34,937 nucleotides of DNA, taken from NCBI RefSeq assembly GCF_002368075.1, contig NZ_AP018314.1, forward strand, positions 2,253,941 to 2,288,877, in the 5' to 3' direction. The translations under genes and the position numbers were made by a program. The stretch is from Sphaerospermopsis kisseleviana NIES-73 (GTDB lineage Bacteria > Cyanobacteriota > Cyanobacteriia > Cyanobacteriales > Nostocaceae). Positions 1 to 8,515 of the stretch are shown one piece after another. The notes below the pieces were generated by a model, which was not told the origin of the DNA, did no database searches, and saw nothing but the letters and a program-made list of their open reading frames with translations. Position 1 is the first letter of the stretch. The number at the start of each line of letters is the position of its first letter.

Positions 1-81
1 CCTCCTGCCTCCTGCCTCCTGCCTCCTGCCTCCTGCCTCCTGCCTCCTGCCTCCTGCCTCCTGCCTCCTGCCTCCTGCCTC
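1..81. repeat. CCTCCTG heptamer tandem array
   Basis: About eleven and a half perfect head-to-tail copies of the 7-mer CCTCCTG run from the window edge to the base next to the yggT stop codon (CTA at 82-84, read on the minus strand). The array probably continues beyond the window. It is a short tandemly repeated repetitive sequence of the kind common in Nostocales. There is no coding sense and no spacer structure, so it is not CRISPR. Confidence 0.95.
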
Positions 82-375
82 CTAACTAACACGCGCCATC
101 ATGGTTAGTAATCCTTGCTGACCCAATAAAATTTCCCTAACTAAGCTGAAAATACCCACCCAAATAATCGGAGTGATATCAACCCCACCAATAGGAGGTA
201 CTACCTTTCTTAACAGCATTAAAAATGGTTCAGTTGGCCAAGCAATGAGATTAAAAGGTAAACGGTTAAGATTTGCTTGAGGATACCAAGTGAGAATAAT
301 GCGGAAAATAAACAAAAAAATCATCACACCCAACAAGGGTCCAAGAATCCAAGTAGTTAAGTTAACACCTGTCAT
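82..375 (-). CDS. YggT family membrane protein (Ycf19-like)
   Basis: A 97-residue integral membrane protein of the YggT/Ycf19 family. In plants and cyanobacteria such proteins are linked to thylakoid organisation and cytochrome b6f haem maturation; the exact role of this copy is inferred. Two hydrophobic segments are visible, about residues 8-28 and 66-84. Between them lies the family's conserved stretch, with TWYPQ at about 29-33 and a proline-rich W-P-T-E-P-F segment near 47-52. The length is normal for a single-unit YggT. The stop codon TAG directly touches the CCTCCTG array, so the 3' UTR is repeat. The start is the only sensible ATG (373-375). Confidence 0.85.
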   Translation of the reverse strand: MTGVNLTTWILGPLLGVMIFLFIFRIILTWYPQANLNRLPFNLIAWPTEPFLMLLRKVVPPIGGVDITPIIWVGIFSLVREILLGQQGLLTMMARVS

Positions 376-586
376 AGCTTTAAGTTACCGTCTTTCCAAA
401 AATCAACAAGTGGTAGTGTAATCTAGAAAATTTTAAGCTTTGTAAAGCCTTCTCACTCCCATCTTAACTAAATGCCGGCATTTTCTGGCCTCAGAAAATA
501 ATAGCTGAAAAGTTTTCTTGGCTTCTCAAGGAACTGATACACCATTAAAATTAAAATGAATTATGTAAAAAAAAAGGTTGAGAACT

Positions 587-706
587 ATGACACCCTCTTT
601 AGCAAATTTTCTTTGGAGTCTCCTTTGGGGTACTGCTATTGTGGTCATCCCCGCTACTGTTGGTTTAATTTTCATCAGCCAGAAAGATAAAATCCAACGC
701 AATTAA
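587..706 (+). CDS. psbX: Photosystem II protein PsbX
   Basis: A 39-residue protein, read directly from the sequence: it starts MTPSLANFLW and ends QKDKIQRN. This is the typical PsbX form, with one membrane helix (about residues 10-31, rich in A/V/I/P/G) and a short charged C-terminal tail. PsbX is a low-molecular-mass subunit of photosystem II in the thylakoid membrane, near cytochrome b559 and the QB side, and influences quinone exchange. An AAGG ribosome-binding site sits nine bases before the ATG. The gene appears monocistronic, followed by a repeat-rich gap. Recognition rests on the whole-length sequence pattern. Confidence 0.93.
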   Translation: MTPSLANFLWSLLWGTAIVVIPATVGLIFISQKDKIQRN

Positions 707-1106
707 GCAATTGGGGACTGGGGAATGGGGAATGGTGACTGGAGACTGGGGACACTTCGACAAGCTCAGTGCATCGCTGGAGACTGGGGACTGGGGACTG
801 GGTAATCAATTTGATATTTCCCAATCAACTATCAACTATCAACTATCAACTATCACCTTTTCCCCAATCACCAGTCACCTATCACCAGTCACCTATCACC
901 AAAAATTGTAAACAGCTTCAGAGCTTATTTGCTAGATGCTTTGAAGCTTAAATATATTGTCAATAGTTAAAATAGTAATTTTAATTGTTAGCAATAATTG
1001 ATGCTACAAGTCCCCGGATTAGTCCGTGTGGTAAATCTAAAATCCAAAATCTAAAATGCAAAATTAGATGACTCGCTAACATAGATGTGATATTGGGAAA
1101 AGAGCA
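707..1106. other. Gene-free gap with heptamer and A/T-type repeats
   Basis: The first 200 bases (about 711-905) are heptamer-like arrays: GGGGACT/GGTGACT variants, then CAACTAT, then CACCTAT/CACCAGT. A separate 30-odd base unit (about 745-780, core CACTTCGACAAGCTCAGTG) interrupts them and occurs again inverted near 8580-8617. Near 1035-1065 is a run of AATCTAAAATCC-type repeats, common in this group. Only about 40 bases before ycf66 are non-repetitive. Short ORFs here are products of the repeats. Confidence 0.8.
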
Positions 1107-2021
1107 ATGATAAATTTTGGGCTGAACTCAGCCAGTGTTTTGGCTCAGGTAAATTTTGGGGCTAACTCAGCCAGTGTTCTAGGAATTTTCCTGGCTGTGG
1201 CTGGGGCAGCACTATATTTTCTTCGCACCGTGCGCCCGGAACTGTCACGAGATCAAGATATCTTTTTTGCGGCGGTTGGCTTACTGTGTGGTTTTATTCT
1301 CATCTTCCAAGGATGGCGACTTGACCCGATTTTGCAGTTTGGTCAGTTGCTGTTAGTTGGTTCTACTGTATTTTTTGCTGTTGAAAGTATTCGTCTGCGA
1401 AGTATTGCTACTCAACAAGCGAAACGCAATACTCCCATTGTGGATGATGAGCGAGAAGTCAGCAGAAAATATTCTTACTCTGATCGCCGTAATTATCAAG
1501 CGGAAATGGATGCCGATTTAGAACCGCTACCTTATTACGAAGAGGAAGAAGAAGAACGTCCCCCACGTCCCAGGATTCGTGGTAGCCGAGATGATCGTTC
1601 CAGCCGTGATAATTATTATGAGGAACAACCCCCACGACGAACAGAACGCCGCAGTAGCAGGGAAAAACCAGAAACAGCCGAAAGGAAACGTCGTCCGAGT
1701 TCTGGACGTTCCGTAAGTCTCAAGAGTGATAGTTTTGAACAAGAAAATTGGGGTTCTGTTTCTAAGGAAGTTGATGACTGGGAAAGTCCCCAAGAGGAAG
1801 TAAGAAAACCGTCACGTCGCAGTAATAACAGACCTCAACGCCCAGAAATCCGTGAGGATGATGTTACACCTAGACCTAGAAAACGTCGTCCATCTGCTGA
1901 TTCACCTTCTCGCAGAGAAAGGAATGAAGATGAGGCTATACCTACTGATTATGTACCATATAAACCTCTGGAAACTCCCAATGAGGATTCAGGTAATACC
2001 AATGACTTTGATGATGTTTAA
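1107..2021 (+). CDS. ycf66: Ycf66 family protein
   Basis: A 304-residue protein of the Ycf66 family, which is found in cyanobacteria and some plastids and whose function is not established. The N-terminal part has three hydrophobic helices (about residues 22-41, 50-69 and 75-92), including the F-L-R-T-V-R-P and Q-G-W-R-L-D-P family segments. After residue 100 it becomes a long, highly charged, probably disordered tail rich in R, E, D, P and S. The first 25 residues contain a local duplication (NFGLNSASVL then NFGANSASVL). The ATG at 1107 keeps this duplicated N-terminus. The two TolB-like lipoproteins follow on the same strand and may be cotranscribed. Confidence 0.85.
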   Translation: MINFGLNSASVLAQVNFGANSASVLGIFLAVAGAALYFLRTVRPELSRDQDIFFAAVGLLCGFILIFQGWRLDPILQFGQLLLVGSTVFFAVESIRLRSIATQQAKRNTPIVDDEREVSRKYSYSDRRNYQAEMDADLEPLPYYEEEEEERPPRPRIRGSRDDRSSRDNYYEEQPPRRTERRSSREKPETAERKRRPSSGRSVSLKSDSFEQENWGSVSKEVDDWESPQEEVRKPSRRSNNRPQRPEIREDDVTPRPRKRRPSADSPSRRERNEDEAIPTDYVPYKPLETPNEDSGNTNDFDDV

Positions 2022-2067
2022 AACATTTAGCTGATGGTAATTTCAAGGGCGACGGAAAGCGGTTGAT

Positions 2068-2628
2068 GTGAAAAAATTTACATCTGTATTGTGGCTCCAA
2101 AAGCGTATTCGTTGGAGCCTAATTTTTAGCCTCAGTGGGTTGCTTGTGTCTTGTGGTGCTGGTGAGATTCCGGTTGGGGTTTATTCTCTAAACAGTCGTT
2201 ATACTGAGGAACAACCGGCTTTGAGTGGCAACGGACGCTTTTTGGCCTTTGTCTCTAATCGTAATGGTAATCAGCAATTGTTGATGTACGACTTGGAAAC
2301 CCAAAGTTTTATTCCCACTCCCAGTTTAAACCGACGAGAAACTGTTGCTGAAAGTCCCAGTCTCAGCTACACAGGTCGTTATATTTGTTACCTCACGAGT
2401 GACCAAGGTAGACCAGTGATAGCACTTTATGATCGCGCTATGAAACAATCACAAATCATTACTCCTACCTATCGCGGCTGGATCAGAAATCCTCATATCA
2501 GTCCTGATGGACGTTATATAGTGTTTGAATCTGCCAGTCGTGGACAATGGGATATTGAAGTTTTAGACCGAGGACCCACTGTAGAATTAGATATTCCTAA
2601 TGGTGCAACGGTGACTGGTGATAGGTGA
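2068..2628 (+). CDS. TolB-like (PD40 repeat) lipoprotein 1
   Basis: A 186-residue predicted lipoprotein. The signal peptide ends in the lipobox LLVSC (Cys29), so the mature protein should be lipid-anchored in the periplasm. The mature part has three PD40/TolB-type beta-propeller blades, each with the pattern S-x-x-G-R-x-(I/L)-x-F/Y-x-S followed by an L/A-Y-D-R or M-Y-D-L strand. That is far fewer blades than full TolB, so this is a small propeller-fragment protein, not TolB itself. The start is GTG at 2068. The last five residues and the TGA stop come from the GTGACTG array that follows. The neighbour at 2701 is a clear paralogue, so a tandem duplication is inferred. Confidence 0.75.
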   Translation: MKKFTSVLWLQKRIRWSLIFSLSGLLVSCGAGEIPVGVYSLNSRYTEEQPALSGNGRFLAFVSNRNGNQQLLMYDLETQSFIPTPSLNRRETVAESPSLSYTGRYICYLTSDQGRPVIALYDRAMKQSQIITPTYRGWIRNPHISPDGRYIVFESASRGQWDIEVLDRGPTVELDIPNGATVTGDR

Positions 2629-2710
2629 CTGGTGACTGGTGACTGGTGACTGGTGACTGGGAAAAATAACTAATAACTAATAACTAATGACTAATAACTA
2701 ATGACTAATG
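2612..2710. repeat. GTGACTG and TAATAAC/TAATGAC heptamer arrays
   Basis: GGTGACT heptamers (to about 2660) are followed by CTAATAACTAATGAC-type heptamers to about 2710. The first array carries the stop codon of lipoprotein 1, and the second carries the ATG of lipoprotein 2. Because the unit is 7 bp, gain or loss of one unit shifts the frame. Confidence 0.9.
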
Positions 2711-3228
2711 ACAAATTACTTTTATTTTTATTATTAAGTTCAACTTTGTTAACTGGGTGTTTTGGTTATCCGCGTATATTAAGTTATCCCTTTGATCCCG
2801 GTGGTCGCGGTTTAAACAGTTCAGCTTCGGAGTTAAATCCGCAAATTTCGGGCAGATATATTGTTTTTACTACTAATCGTCGCGGTAGCCAGGATATTTA
2901 TATGTTTGATACTGTTACACGAAATCTAGTAGATTTACTAGGTTTAAATTCTTTTGATACTATTGCTGATCATCCTTCTGTGACTCAAGATGGTCGTTTT
3001 GTGGTTTTTGCTGGGAGTCGTCAGGGGCGCTCCTTTATTTTTCTTTATGATCGAGAAACTCGACAATCCAGAAATTTAACTGCTAATCTGCAAGCAGAAG
3101 TCCGCAATCCTACAATTAGTGCTGATGGTAGTAGAATTGCGTTTGAGTATAGCAATAATGGGCAATGGGATATTTTACTGTATGACAGGTTTGGACAAAA
3201 ATTGAATATCCCCCAAGACCCAAGGTAA
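2701..3228 (+). CDS. TolB-like (PD40 repeat) lipoprotein 2
   Basis: A 175-residue paralogue of the preceding lipoprotein. The signal peptide ends in the lipobox LLTGC (Cys20). Three PD40-like blades follow (IVFTTNRRGSQDIYMFD, then FVVFAGSRQGRSFIFLYD, then IAFEYSNNGQWDILLYD), in the same order as in the upstream gene. It is probably anchored in the periplasm, with unknown partners. The start ATG lies inside the TAATGAC array. Of the ATGs the array offers, 2701 is in the frame that gives the signal peptide, while the one at 2708 runs into a stop after nine codons. No clear Shine-Dalgarno is visible in the array. Confidence 0.75.
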   Translation: MTNDKLLLFLLLSSTLLTGCFGYPRILSYPFDPGGRGLNSSASELNPQISGRYIVFTTNRRGSQDIYMFDTVTRNLVDLLGLNSFDTIADHPSVTQDGRFVVFAGSRQGRSFIFLYDRETRQSRNLTANLQAEVRNPTISADGSRIAFEYSNNGQWDILLYDRFGQKLNIPQDPR

Positions 3229-3337
3229 TTGATAATTGATAATTGATAATTGATAATTCGTAATTATAAATTACTACCCAATCACCAATCACCAATCACC
3301 AATCACCAATCACCAATCACCAATCACCAATCACCAG
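3226..3337. repeat. TGATAAT and CACCAAT heptamer arrays
   Basis: TTGATAA heptamers are followed by about nine CACCAAT heptamers between two convergent genes. The right array extends into the 3' end of sdhB and forms its last codons and TGA stop. Confidence 0.9.
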
Positions 3338-4331
3338 ATTTAACTGATTCAATGAGCGATCGCACTTGTTGAGTACCTTCTGAGGGTTCAAAGGAGAGGG
3401 GAAATTTACCCCTGACTAACATCCGTAAACCCAGAGGTGCAAGACTAAGTAATCCTTTTAAATCACGGAAATAATTACCAACTACTTGGATACCAAATTG
3501 ACGTTCATCAATCCAACCACCTGCTTTAACTAGCTCAACCAATACTTTGCGGTGACGAATGGAACGGCTATCACTGGCTTTTTTGCGGTCAAGAATTTCT
3601 TGTTTAATTTTGGTAATTTGTTCTAATGGTGCAACTTCCATTGGACAAACAGAGTCGCAATAAAAACAACGAGTACAACCCCAAACACCTTTAGTTCCTT
3701 CGTTGTAATTTTCCAAGCGATTTTCTTGGTTACTATCGCGGGAATCTGCCACCATGCGGTACGCTTTGGCGAGAGCGTGGGGACCTACAAAATCGGAATT
3801 AACTTCACGGGCGTTGCATTCTGAATAACAAGCACCACACATAATACAATTACCTGTTTGATCGAGAAGCGATCGCTCTTGTGGTGTTTGCAAAAATTCT
3901 TTTTCTGGTACTTGTCGCGCTGCTGTACTGACATAAGGTGCAACCGCTTCTAAATTATCCCAAAAACTACTCATATCTACGACCAAATCCTTAATCACGG
4001 GCATATTTCCCAAAGGAGCGATCGTGATTTCATTAATGGTATGATTATGGTTTGTCGATAATGAAGATGATGAAATTTTTTGCAATCTAGCTAGTTCGCT
4101 GCCAACATTTTCTTTACAGGCTAAAGCTGAACGTCCATTAATTCGCATAGCACAGCTACCACAAATAGTATTGCGGCAATTTTTGCGAAATGCTAAAGTT
4201 CCATCTTGTTCCCATTTGATCCGATTTAGGCAATCAAGTATTGTATTACCTGGTTCTACCTGTAAAGGATAAGTTTGGACAACAGGGTGAGAGTTTTGCT
4301 GCTGGCGAATAATCTTAAAAACAACTTCCAT
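3324..4331 (-). CDS. sdhB: Succinate dehydrogenase/fumarate reductase iron-sulfur subunit
   Basis: A 335-residue SdhB/FrdB-type protein that carries electrons from the flavoprotein subunit to quinone in succinate oxidation. The N-terminal 2Fe-2S domain has cysteines 52, 57, 60 and 72. The C-terminal ferredoxin domain has C162-x2-C165-x2-C168-x3-C172 and C219-x2-C222-x2-C225-x3-C229-P. In E. coli SdhB the second motif has only three cysteines, giving a 3Fe-4S centre; here an extra Cys222 is present, as in some archaeal-type enzymes. It is longer than E. coli SdhB (about 238 aa), with insertions before cluster 2 and a C-terminal extension. No sdhA, C or D lies beside it, which is usual for cyanobacteria. 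Its last codons come from the heptamer array. Confidence 0.9.
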   Translation of the reverse strand: MEVVFKIIRQQQNSHPVVQTYPLQVEPGNTILDCLNRIKWEQDGTLAFRKNCRNTICGSCAMRINGRSALACKENVGSELARLQKISSSSLSTNHNHTINEITIAPLGNMPVIKDLVVDMSSFWDNLEAVAPYVSTAARQVPEKEFLQTPQERSLLDQTGNCIMCGACYSECNAREVNSDFVGPHALAKAYRMVADSRDSNQENRLENYNEGTKGVWGCTRCFYCDSVCPMEVAPLEQITKIKQEILDRKKASDSRSIRHRKVLVELVKAGGWIDERQFGIQVVGNYFRDLKGLLSLAPLGLRMLVRGKFPLSFEPSEGTQQVRSLIESVKSGDW

Positions 4332-5821
4332 ATATTACCAACCAAATTCTAAAAATTGCCTTACCTGCTGCCAAAATAATGAGTACAAGCAGGTTGTTGT
4401 CAAAAATTAGCCCGTTATTTAACTTCAGTGGCTAATAAGCTGATGCTGAAGGCGCTTATGATTCCAGTTCAAGGATAACCATTAAAATTTTAGTTGTAGA
4501 AGTGCAGTCAGTGAAATTTATCGAAACAATCGAGTCTCAAAACGGACTTCATTCAAAGTTGTGGGAGGCGTGATAAATCCCCGTGACAAAAACCGCCTCC
4601 AGCAAAGCGACCTCCTGGTTTTGTGAACTGAGCAGTATTAGCAGGTGTTTAACATAGCGATGTGTTTACCTGAGCAAATGCAGCTTAGGCATGGAAGTTC
4701 AATTTGTCAAATATTTTTTTGCTTTTCTCTGACAAGAGGTGAGGGATATACCCTTCACTGGTTTATCCTCTACACTTGAGACTTCTTTAGTTTAGTCCTG
4801 TTTGTAAAAAGTCTTCCAGTAATAGCGAAATAAAAATTTTTTAAATATATAGAAGTGTTAAAGCGGCGGACAATTATTTGGTTATGGCTATCAAGCAAGG
4901 GATAGATGTGGTAAATTGATTCTTCCCCTAGACAGACGTGGAGAATAATCGGCGATATTTTCCCTGCTCCTAATAAACAGGGTGAAAAATACCAGGGGCT
5001 TTTTGTCTGATCTCCATCAAGAAAACCTAGATTTAAGTCACTCACTCAAAACGTCTCGCCTAATTATATAAACTTTTATAAAAGTCTTGACTCCATACTC
5101 ATGAGACCATCAGTCCAGAGTAAAATCCTTACTCCTTTTTCTCTCCCCAACTCCAGTGATTTGAAAAAAAAATAATTTGCAAATTGTTTTTTAAATTCAA
5201 CAAATATTTTGCTATTATTGGTTCATGATAGTATTTAATATGAAATTACGAAGTCACAAAACCAGTACCAAAGTCCGTACAAGTCCGGCTGCTACTGCTT
5301 TGTTGATTCGTAATGTAGAGACAAGAAAATTTGTGTCTCTATCGGCTGGACACAAGGGTGTATGTCTCTAAGACCATCAGCAAATACTATGCTGTCCTAA
5401 GCTGGAAATGACGAGTGGGTACAAACCTACAACTCAAGAGCAAGAAAGGCAAGCACTGAAAATGAAAAACCTGCAATTTATTGTATCTACAACTTTTTAG
5501 GAGTAGAACTAACCTGATTTGTAAAGGTGGCTTAAAATTACACCACTACACTAGCGCCAAAAGATTAAAATATTTTTCTTTCTCATGGCGAATGATGGTT
5601 AAAAATGCCGTACAATCAACGGAATAAAATTCTGTGACAACCATGATCTCTAATTGAATATGGAAAACCATATATAGAGATACTTGGGCTGATCATATCA
5701 GCAGGAATTCACACTTCACCCTCAAGTCTTCAGTAGCTCTGGACATTGGCTAAAAAGCCAAATGTAAAAATCAGGCTACATTGATGAACTGTTTCAAGAG
5801 ATTAAGGAAATTTTGAACATA
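4332..5821. other. 1.5 kb gene-free region between sdhB and the cyAbrB gene
   Basis: No convincing protein gene is visible. Structured pieces are a 7 bp perfect stem GGAGGCG/CGCCTCC (4564-4570 with 4594-4600), a CAGGT...ACCTG hairpin with an inner ACAT/ATGT stem in about 4640-4672, and an AGAGACA/TGTCTCT hairpin (5317-5323 with 5334-5340). A 48-codon ORF (5225-5371) and a 91-codon minus ORF (4770-5045) are open but have no recognisable product and no good ribosome-binding site. The region may hold a non-coding RNA, long leaders for both divergent genes, or both. Confidence 0.6.
5225..5371 (+). CDS. Possible 48-aa small protein, very uncertain
   Basis: An ATG-initiated ORF of 48 codons (starts MIVFNMKLRS, ends GHKGVCL) inside the long gap. 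It is basic, with no membrane segment and no recognised family. There is no Shine-Dalgarno, although AT-rich promoter-like sequence (TATTAT at about 5214) lies just upstream. A 7 bp hairpin at 5317-5340 lies within it, which argues equally for structured RNA. Listed only because nothing else explains this stretch. Confidence 0.15.
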   Translation: MIVFNMKLRSHKTSTKVRTSPAATALLIRNVETRKFVSLSAGHKGVCL

Positions 5822-6259
5822 ATGACAGAAACTGCAACCGCCCCATTAACAGGAAAAGCACTGCTGGCTAAAGTAAAAGAGCTTTCTAATTTACCACGCC
5901 GAGAAAGAGCGAAGCAGTGCGGCTATTACACCGTTACCAAGAATAATCAGGTGCGTGTAAATCTCACCGATTTTTATGATGCTTTGTTGTCAGCTAGAGG
6001 TATTCCTCTGAGTCCAGAATCTCCTAAAGATGGACGTGGTCGCGAACCGACATACCGGGTTAGTGTTCATCAAAATCGTCAAATCGTGATTGGTGCTACC
6101 TATACCAAAGCAATGGGTTTAAAACCTGGTGATGAGTTTGAAATTCGGTTAGGTTACAAGCATATTCACTTGATTCAACTTGGTGAAAGTGATAAAAAAT
6201 TGACATCATCCGATGTGGAAGCTGATGAAGCTGATTTAGAAAATGAAGAGGAGGAATAA
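5822..6259 (+). CDS. calA: cyAbrB-type transcriptional regulator (CalA-like)
   Basis: A 145-residue cyanobacterial AbrB-like DNA-binding protein. Two cyAbrB paralogues are universal in cyanobacteria and tune nitrogen, carbon and hydrogenase genes. The segment LTGKALLAKVKELSNLPRRE and the later RVNLTDFYDALLSARG match my memory of the cyAbrB1/CalA clade better than cyAbrB2. The C-terminal AbrB domain (about residues 75-125) has YRVSVHQNRQIVIGATYT and M-G-L-K-P-G-D-E-F-E-I. It ends in an acidic tail. I chose the ATG at 5822 because the family begins M-T-E/D-T; a TTG at 5813 is in frame and closer to AAGGA, so three extra residues are possible. The long gap upstream may contain its leader. Confidence 0.82.
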   Translation: MTETATAPLTGKALLAKVKELSNLPRRERAKQCGYYTVTKNNQVRVNLTDFYDALLSARGIPLSPESPKDGRGREPTYRVSVHQNRQIVIGATYTKAMGLKPGDEFEIRLGYKHIHLIQLGESDKKLTSSDVEADEADLENEEEE

Positions 6260-6271
6260 ATTTCTCTGAGA

Positions 6272-6314
6272 GTAGGGGTAAGTTGTAAATAAATCTTTGC
6301 TTTCTTATCCCTAC
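6272..6314 (+). terminator. Long hairpin after the cyAbrB gene
   Basis: GTAGGGGTAAG (6272-6282) pairs with CTTATCCCTAC (6304-6314), giving eleven pairs with one G-U and a 21-base loop, starting 13 bases after the stop codon. No T-run follows, so it is either a weak terminator or a 3'-end stabilising structure. Confidence 0.4.
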
Positions 6315-6460
6315 ACCTCCCTACACCTACAAATAAATAGTATTTGTAGTTTAAAGGTTTGTTCATACAACAAAATAAGATTTGACATTTTGTATGCGTC
6401 ACCAATTCTAGTAGAGTTTTGAAGGATAAGCAAGAACTCTCTGGGAGCTAGAAATCTATC

Positions 6461-7330
6461 GTGATTTTCTCGTCTGTTTTCTTTTCACTAATAGAGCCAT
6501 CAGTCAATAATACATTACTGGCGTTGCTAAAAAATGCGCCAGTAGTGTTTTTTGTCATGGCTTTTTTTATGGTTTGGGTAGTATGTTGGTTGCCATTAGC
6601 AGCGATATCCGCCTTCATACTTAATTTGCAGCTTAATAAACCTTTACAGCCAGAGCAAAAAATTCCTTTATTGGTATCTCTCTATCTATTAGTACCTTTC
6701 ATTCTCTGGGGAATTAATTGGTTAGGACTGGGGTCTTTTGCTAATTATGGCTTGGTGGGGAATATTTCTATTTTGCGTTCTTTGTGGCTGGGTTTGGGTT
6801 TAGGTGTGTTGGGACTGGTGATAGTGTTTACCTGTCAATTTTGGCTAGGTTGGTGCTATTTAGAAAAATCAAATATTAAATTAATTCCGGGAATTTTGCT
6901 ACCAATTTCTTTGGTGGCTTTGTTTGTAGGTGGGATAGAAGAGTTGTTATTTCGGGGTTTTTTATTGATAACCCTGGAGAAAGACTACCCGATCTGGTTA
7001 GCAGCGATTATTTCTAGTTTGATTTTTGCCTTGCTGCATTTGGTTTGGGAACAAAAAGAAACGATACCGCAACTACCTGGGTTATGGCTGATGGGAATGG
7101 TTTTGGTATTGGCCAGGTTAGCTGATGGTGGTAGTTTGGGGATAGCTTGGGGACTTCATGCGGGTTGGGTATGGGCGATCGCTACCATAGATACAGCAGG
7201 ATTAATAACTTATACAGGGAAAGTCTCAGAATGGGTTACAGGTAAAAACAAAAAACCCCTAGCCGGATTAGCTGGGGTTCTGTGTGTTCTGGTAACAGGA
7301 ATAATTCTTTGGTGGTTTGTTGAGATTTAG
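6461..7330 (+). CDS. CPBP family intramembrane glutamic endopeptidase
   Basis: A 289-residue, very hydrophobic protein with about seven to eight membrane helices. It carries the CPBP (CAAX protease and bacteriocin-processing, ABI) signature: E160-E161-x3-R165 in EELLFRG, then H193 in FALLH, then H233 in GLHAGW. These are the family's catalytic and metal-site positions, so an active intramembrane protease is likely. The substrate is unknown. The start is GTG at 6461, with GGGAG about 13 bases upstream, so the initiation site is moderately sure. The gene stands alone, convergent with the flavoprotein gene at 7378, and a HIP1 site lies inside it (7175). Confidence 0.82.
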   Translation: MIFSSVFFSLIEPSVNNTLLALLKNAPVVFFVMAFFMVWVVCWLPLAAISAFILNLQLNKPLQPEQKIPLLVSLYLLVPFILWGINWLGLGSFANYGLVGNISILRSLWLGLGLGVLGLVIVFTCQFWLGWCYLEKSNIKLIPGILLPISLVALFVGGIEELLFRGFLLITLEKDYPIWLAAIISSLIFALLHLVWEQKETIPQLPGLWLMGMVLVLARLADGGSLGIAWGLHAGWVWAIATIDTAGLITYTGKVSEWVTGKNKKPLAGLAGVLCVLVTGIILWWFVEI

Positions 7331-7340
7331 GCATTGGGTA

Positions 7341-7379
7341 GGAAAAAACTAATCACCAATCACCAATTACCAATTACCT
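7341..7379. repeat. CACCAAT/TACCAAT heptamer array
   Basis: About five heptamers (CACCAAT then TACCAAT) fill the gap between two convergent genes and end on the stop codon of the minus-strand flavoprotein gene (CTA, 7378-7380). Confidence 0.8.
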
Positions 7380-8499
7380 AACCCCCAAAACCAGGAATTA
7401 AACGTTTTAGAGCGCGACCAGCTACATCACCATATCGCAATTCACCACAAAGGATTTTACCCATAGTTTGAGCGCCAGAGGGACGTTTAACACCGACTTT
7501 GTAGCCAATACCAGGGAAGCGATAAAATGCGCCAGCTAATTTTTGCGCCCAAGCCATTTCTGAACCCCATTGTTCATGAATAGCCTCAGTGTAGTTTTCC
7601 AAGGCGTTGATATCACCACTAAGCGCCTCATTAATGAATTGTGCGGCTAGGACACCGCTAAAAATTGAGGGGCGAATACCTTCTGCGGTAAAGGGGTCAA
7701 CAACACAAGCAGCTTCACCGGCTAAAACAGCATTTTGGGTATGCAGTTTTTGATTACCATCCCATAAGGATATGGGATAACCATATTGTTTGCTGGTTTT
7801 AATATCTACATTAAAATATTTGGCATATTCATCCAAAATTTTTTTAAAGTCCTGGGGTTCGCCACCAATAAACGTTCCGACTCCGAGAGAGTAACCGTCA
7901 GCTTTGGGAAAATTCCAGATATAACCGTTTTTGACTAAACCAAACTCAAAGTGAATTGTGGATTTATTCTCTACATTTGCCGGAATTTCTGCTTCTAATG
8001 CTCCTGCTAAACGACGTTTCCGGTCTTTGAAACCTAGCCATTTGGGCATTGAACCTTTAACACCATCCGCAGCAATTAAGTAGCGACCTGTGACTTGTCC
8101 GTTAGCCGTGTTAACTTGCCAATAATCACTTTTAAACTCAATACCTGTAACTTCTGTATTGTCTCGTAGTTCTGCCCCTTGTTTTTGAGCTTGTTGAACG
8201 AGAAAATGGTCGAATACATCTCGCCGCACCATCCAGACTGGTTCTTTGATGCCGATTTTGGCTTCTACAGGATCTTCTAGTTTCCAGGTAAAGCGCAGGG
8301 AGTCTACTTTAACGGAAATTGCAGGGCTAAAGTCAAAATCAAACCATTGAGCGATCGCTGGTGACACACCACCACCACAAGGTTTATATCTGGGCAGAGA
8401 TGCTTTTTCTAAAACTAATACTGAGCGTCCCTGTTTGGCTAAATGATAAGCTGCTGATCCACCCGCCGGACCAGCACCAACAATGATACATTCGTACAT
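7378..8499 (-). CDS. Geranylgeranyl reductase family FAD-dependent oxidoreductase
   Basis: A 373-residue flavoprotein of the geranylgeranyl-reductase-like group. It has an N-terminal Rossmann FAD motif GAGPAGG (residues 8-14), the family's P-R-Y-K-P-C-G-G-G-V segment (36-45), the mid-protein A-A-D-G-V motif (143-147) and the second FAD segment LAGEAACVVDPFTAEGI (259-275). The family reduces isoprenoid double bonds, as in ChlP. This copy is not obviously ChlP, so the substrate is left open. I start at the ATG 8497-8499, directly before the Rossmann strand. A 31-residue in-frame upstream extension is encoded by heptamer repeats and is rejected. No strong Shine-Dalgarno is visible. The stop touches a repeat array. 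Confidence 0.83.
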   Translation of the reverse strand: MYECIIVGAGPAGGSAAYHLAKQGRSVLVLEKASLPRYKPCGGGVSPAIAQWFDFDFSPAISVKVDSLRFTWKLEDPVEAKIGIKEPVWMVRRDVFDHFLVQQAQKQGAELRDNTEVTGIEFKSDYWQVNTANGQVTGRYLIAADGVKGSMPKWLGFKDRKRRLAGALEAEIPANVENKSTIHFEFGLVKNGYIWNFPKADGYSLGVGTFIGGEPQDFKKILDEYAKYFNVDIKTSKQYGYPISLWDGNQKLHTQNAVLAGEAACVVDPFTAEGIRPSIFSGVLAAQFINEALSGDINALENYTEAIHEQWGSEMAWAQKLAGAFYRFPGIGYKVGVKRPSGAQTMGKILCGELRYGDVAGRALKRLIPGFGG

Positions 8500-8515
8500 A
8501 AATAAGGGAATAGGG

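Noticed and set aside
711-951. Two overlapping ORFs after psbX
   Set aside because: Their products are direct translations of GGGGACT and CAACTAT heptamers.
3226-3337. CRISPR-like array between the lipoprotein and sdhB
   Set aside because: The units are 7 bp, contiguous and without spacers; the same goes for the arrays at 1, 2612, 18051 and 34836.
4770-5045. 91-codon minus-strand ORF in the long gap
   Set aside because: It has no recognisable family, no ribosome-binding site and no neighbour support; retained only as a possibility inside the gap entry.
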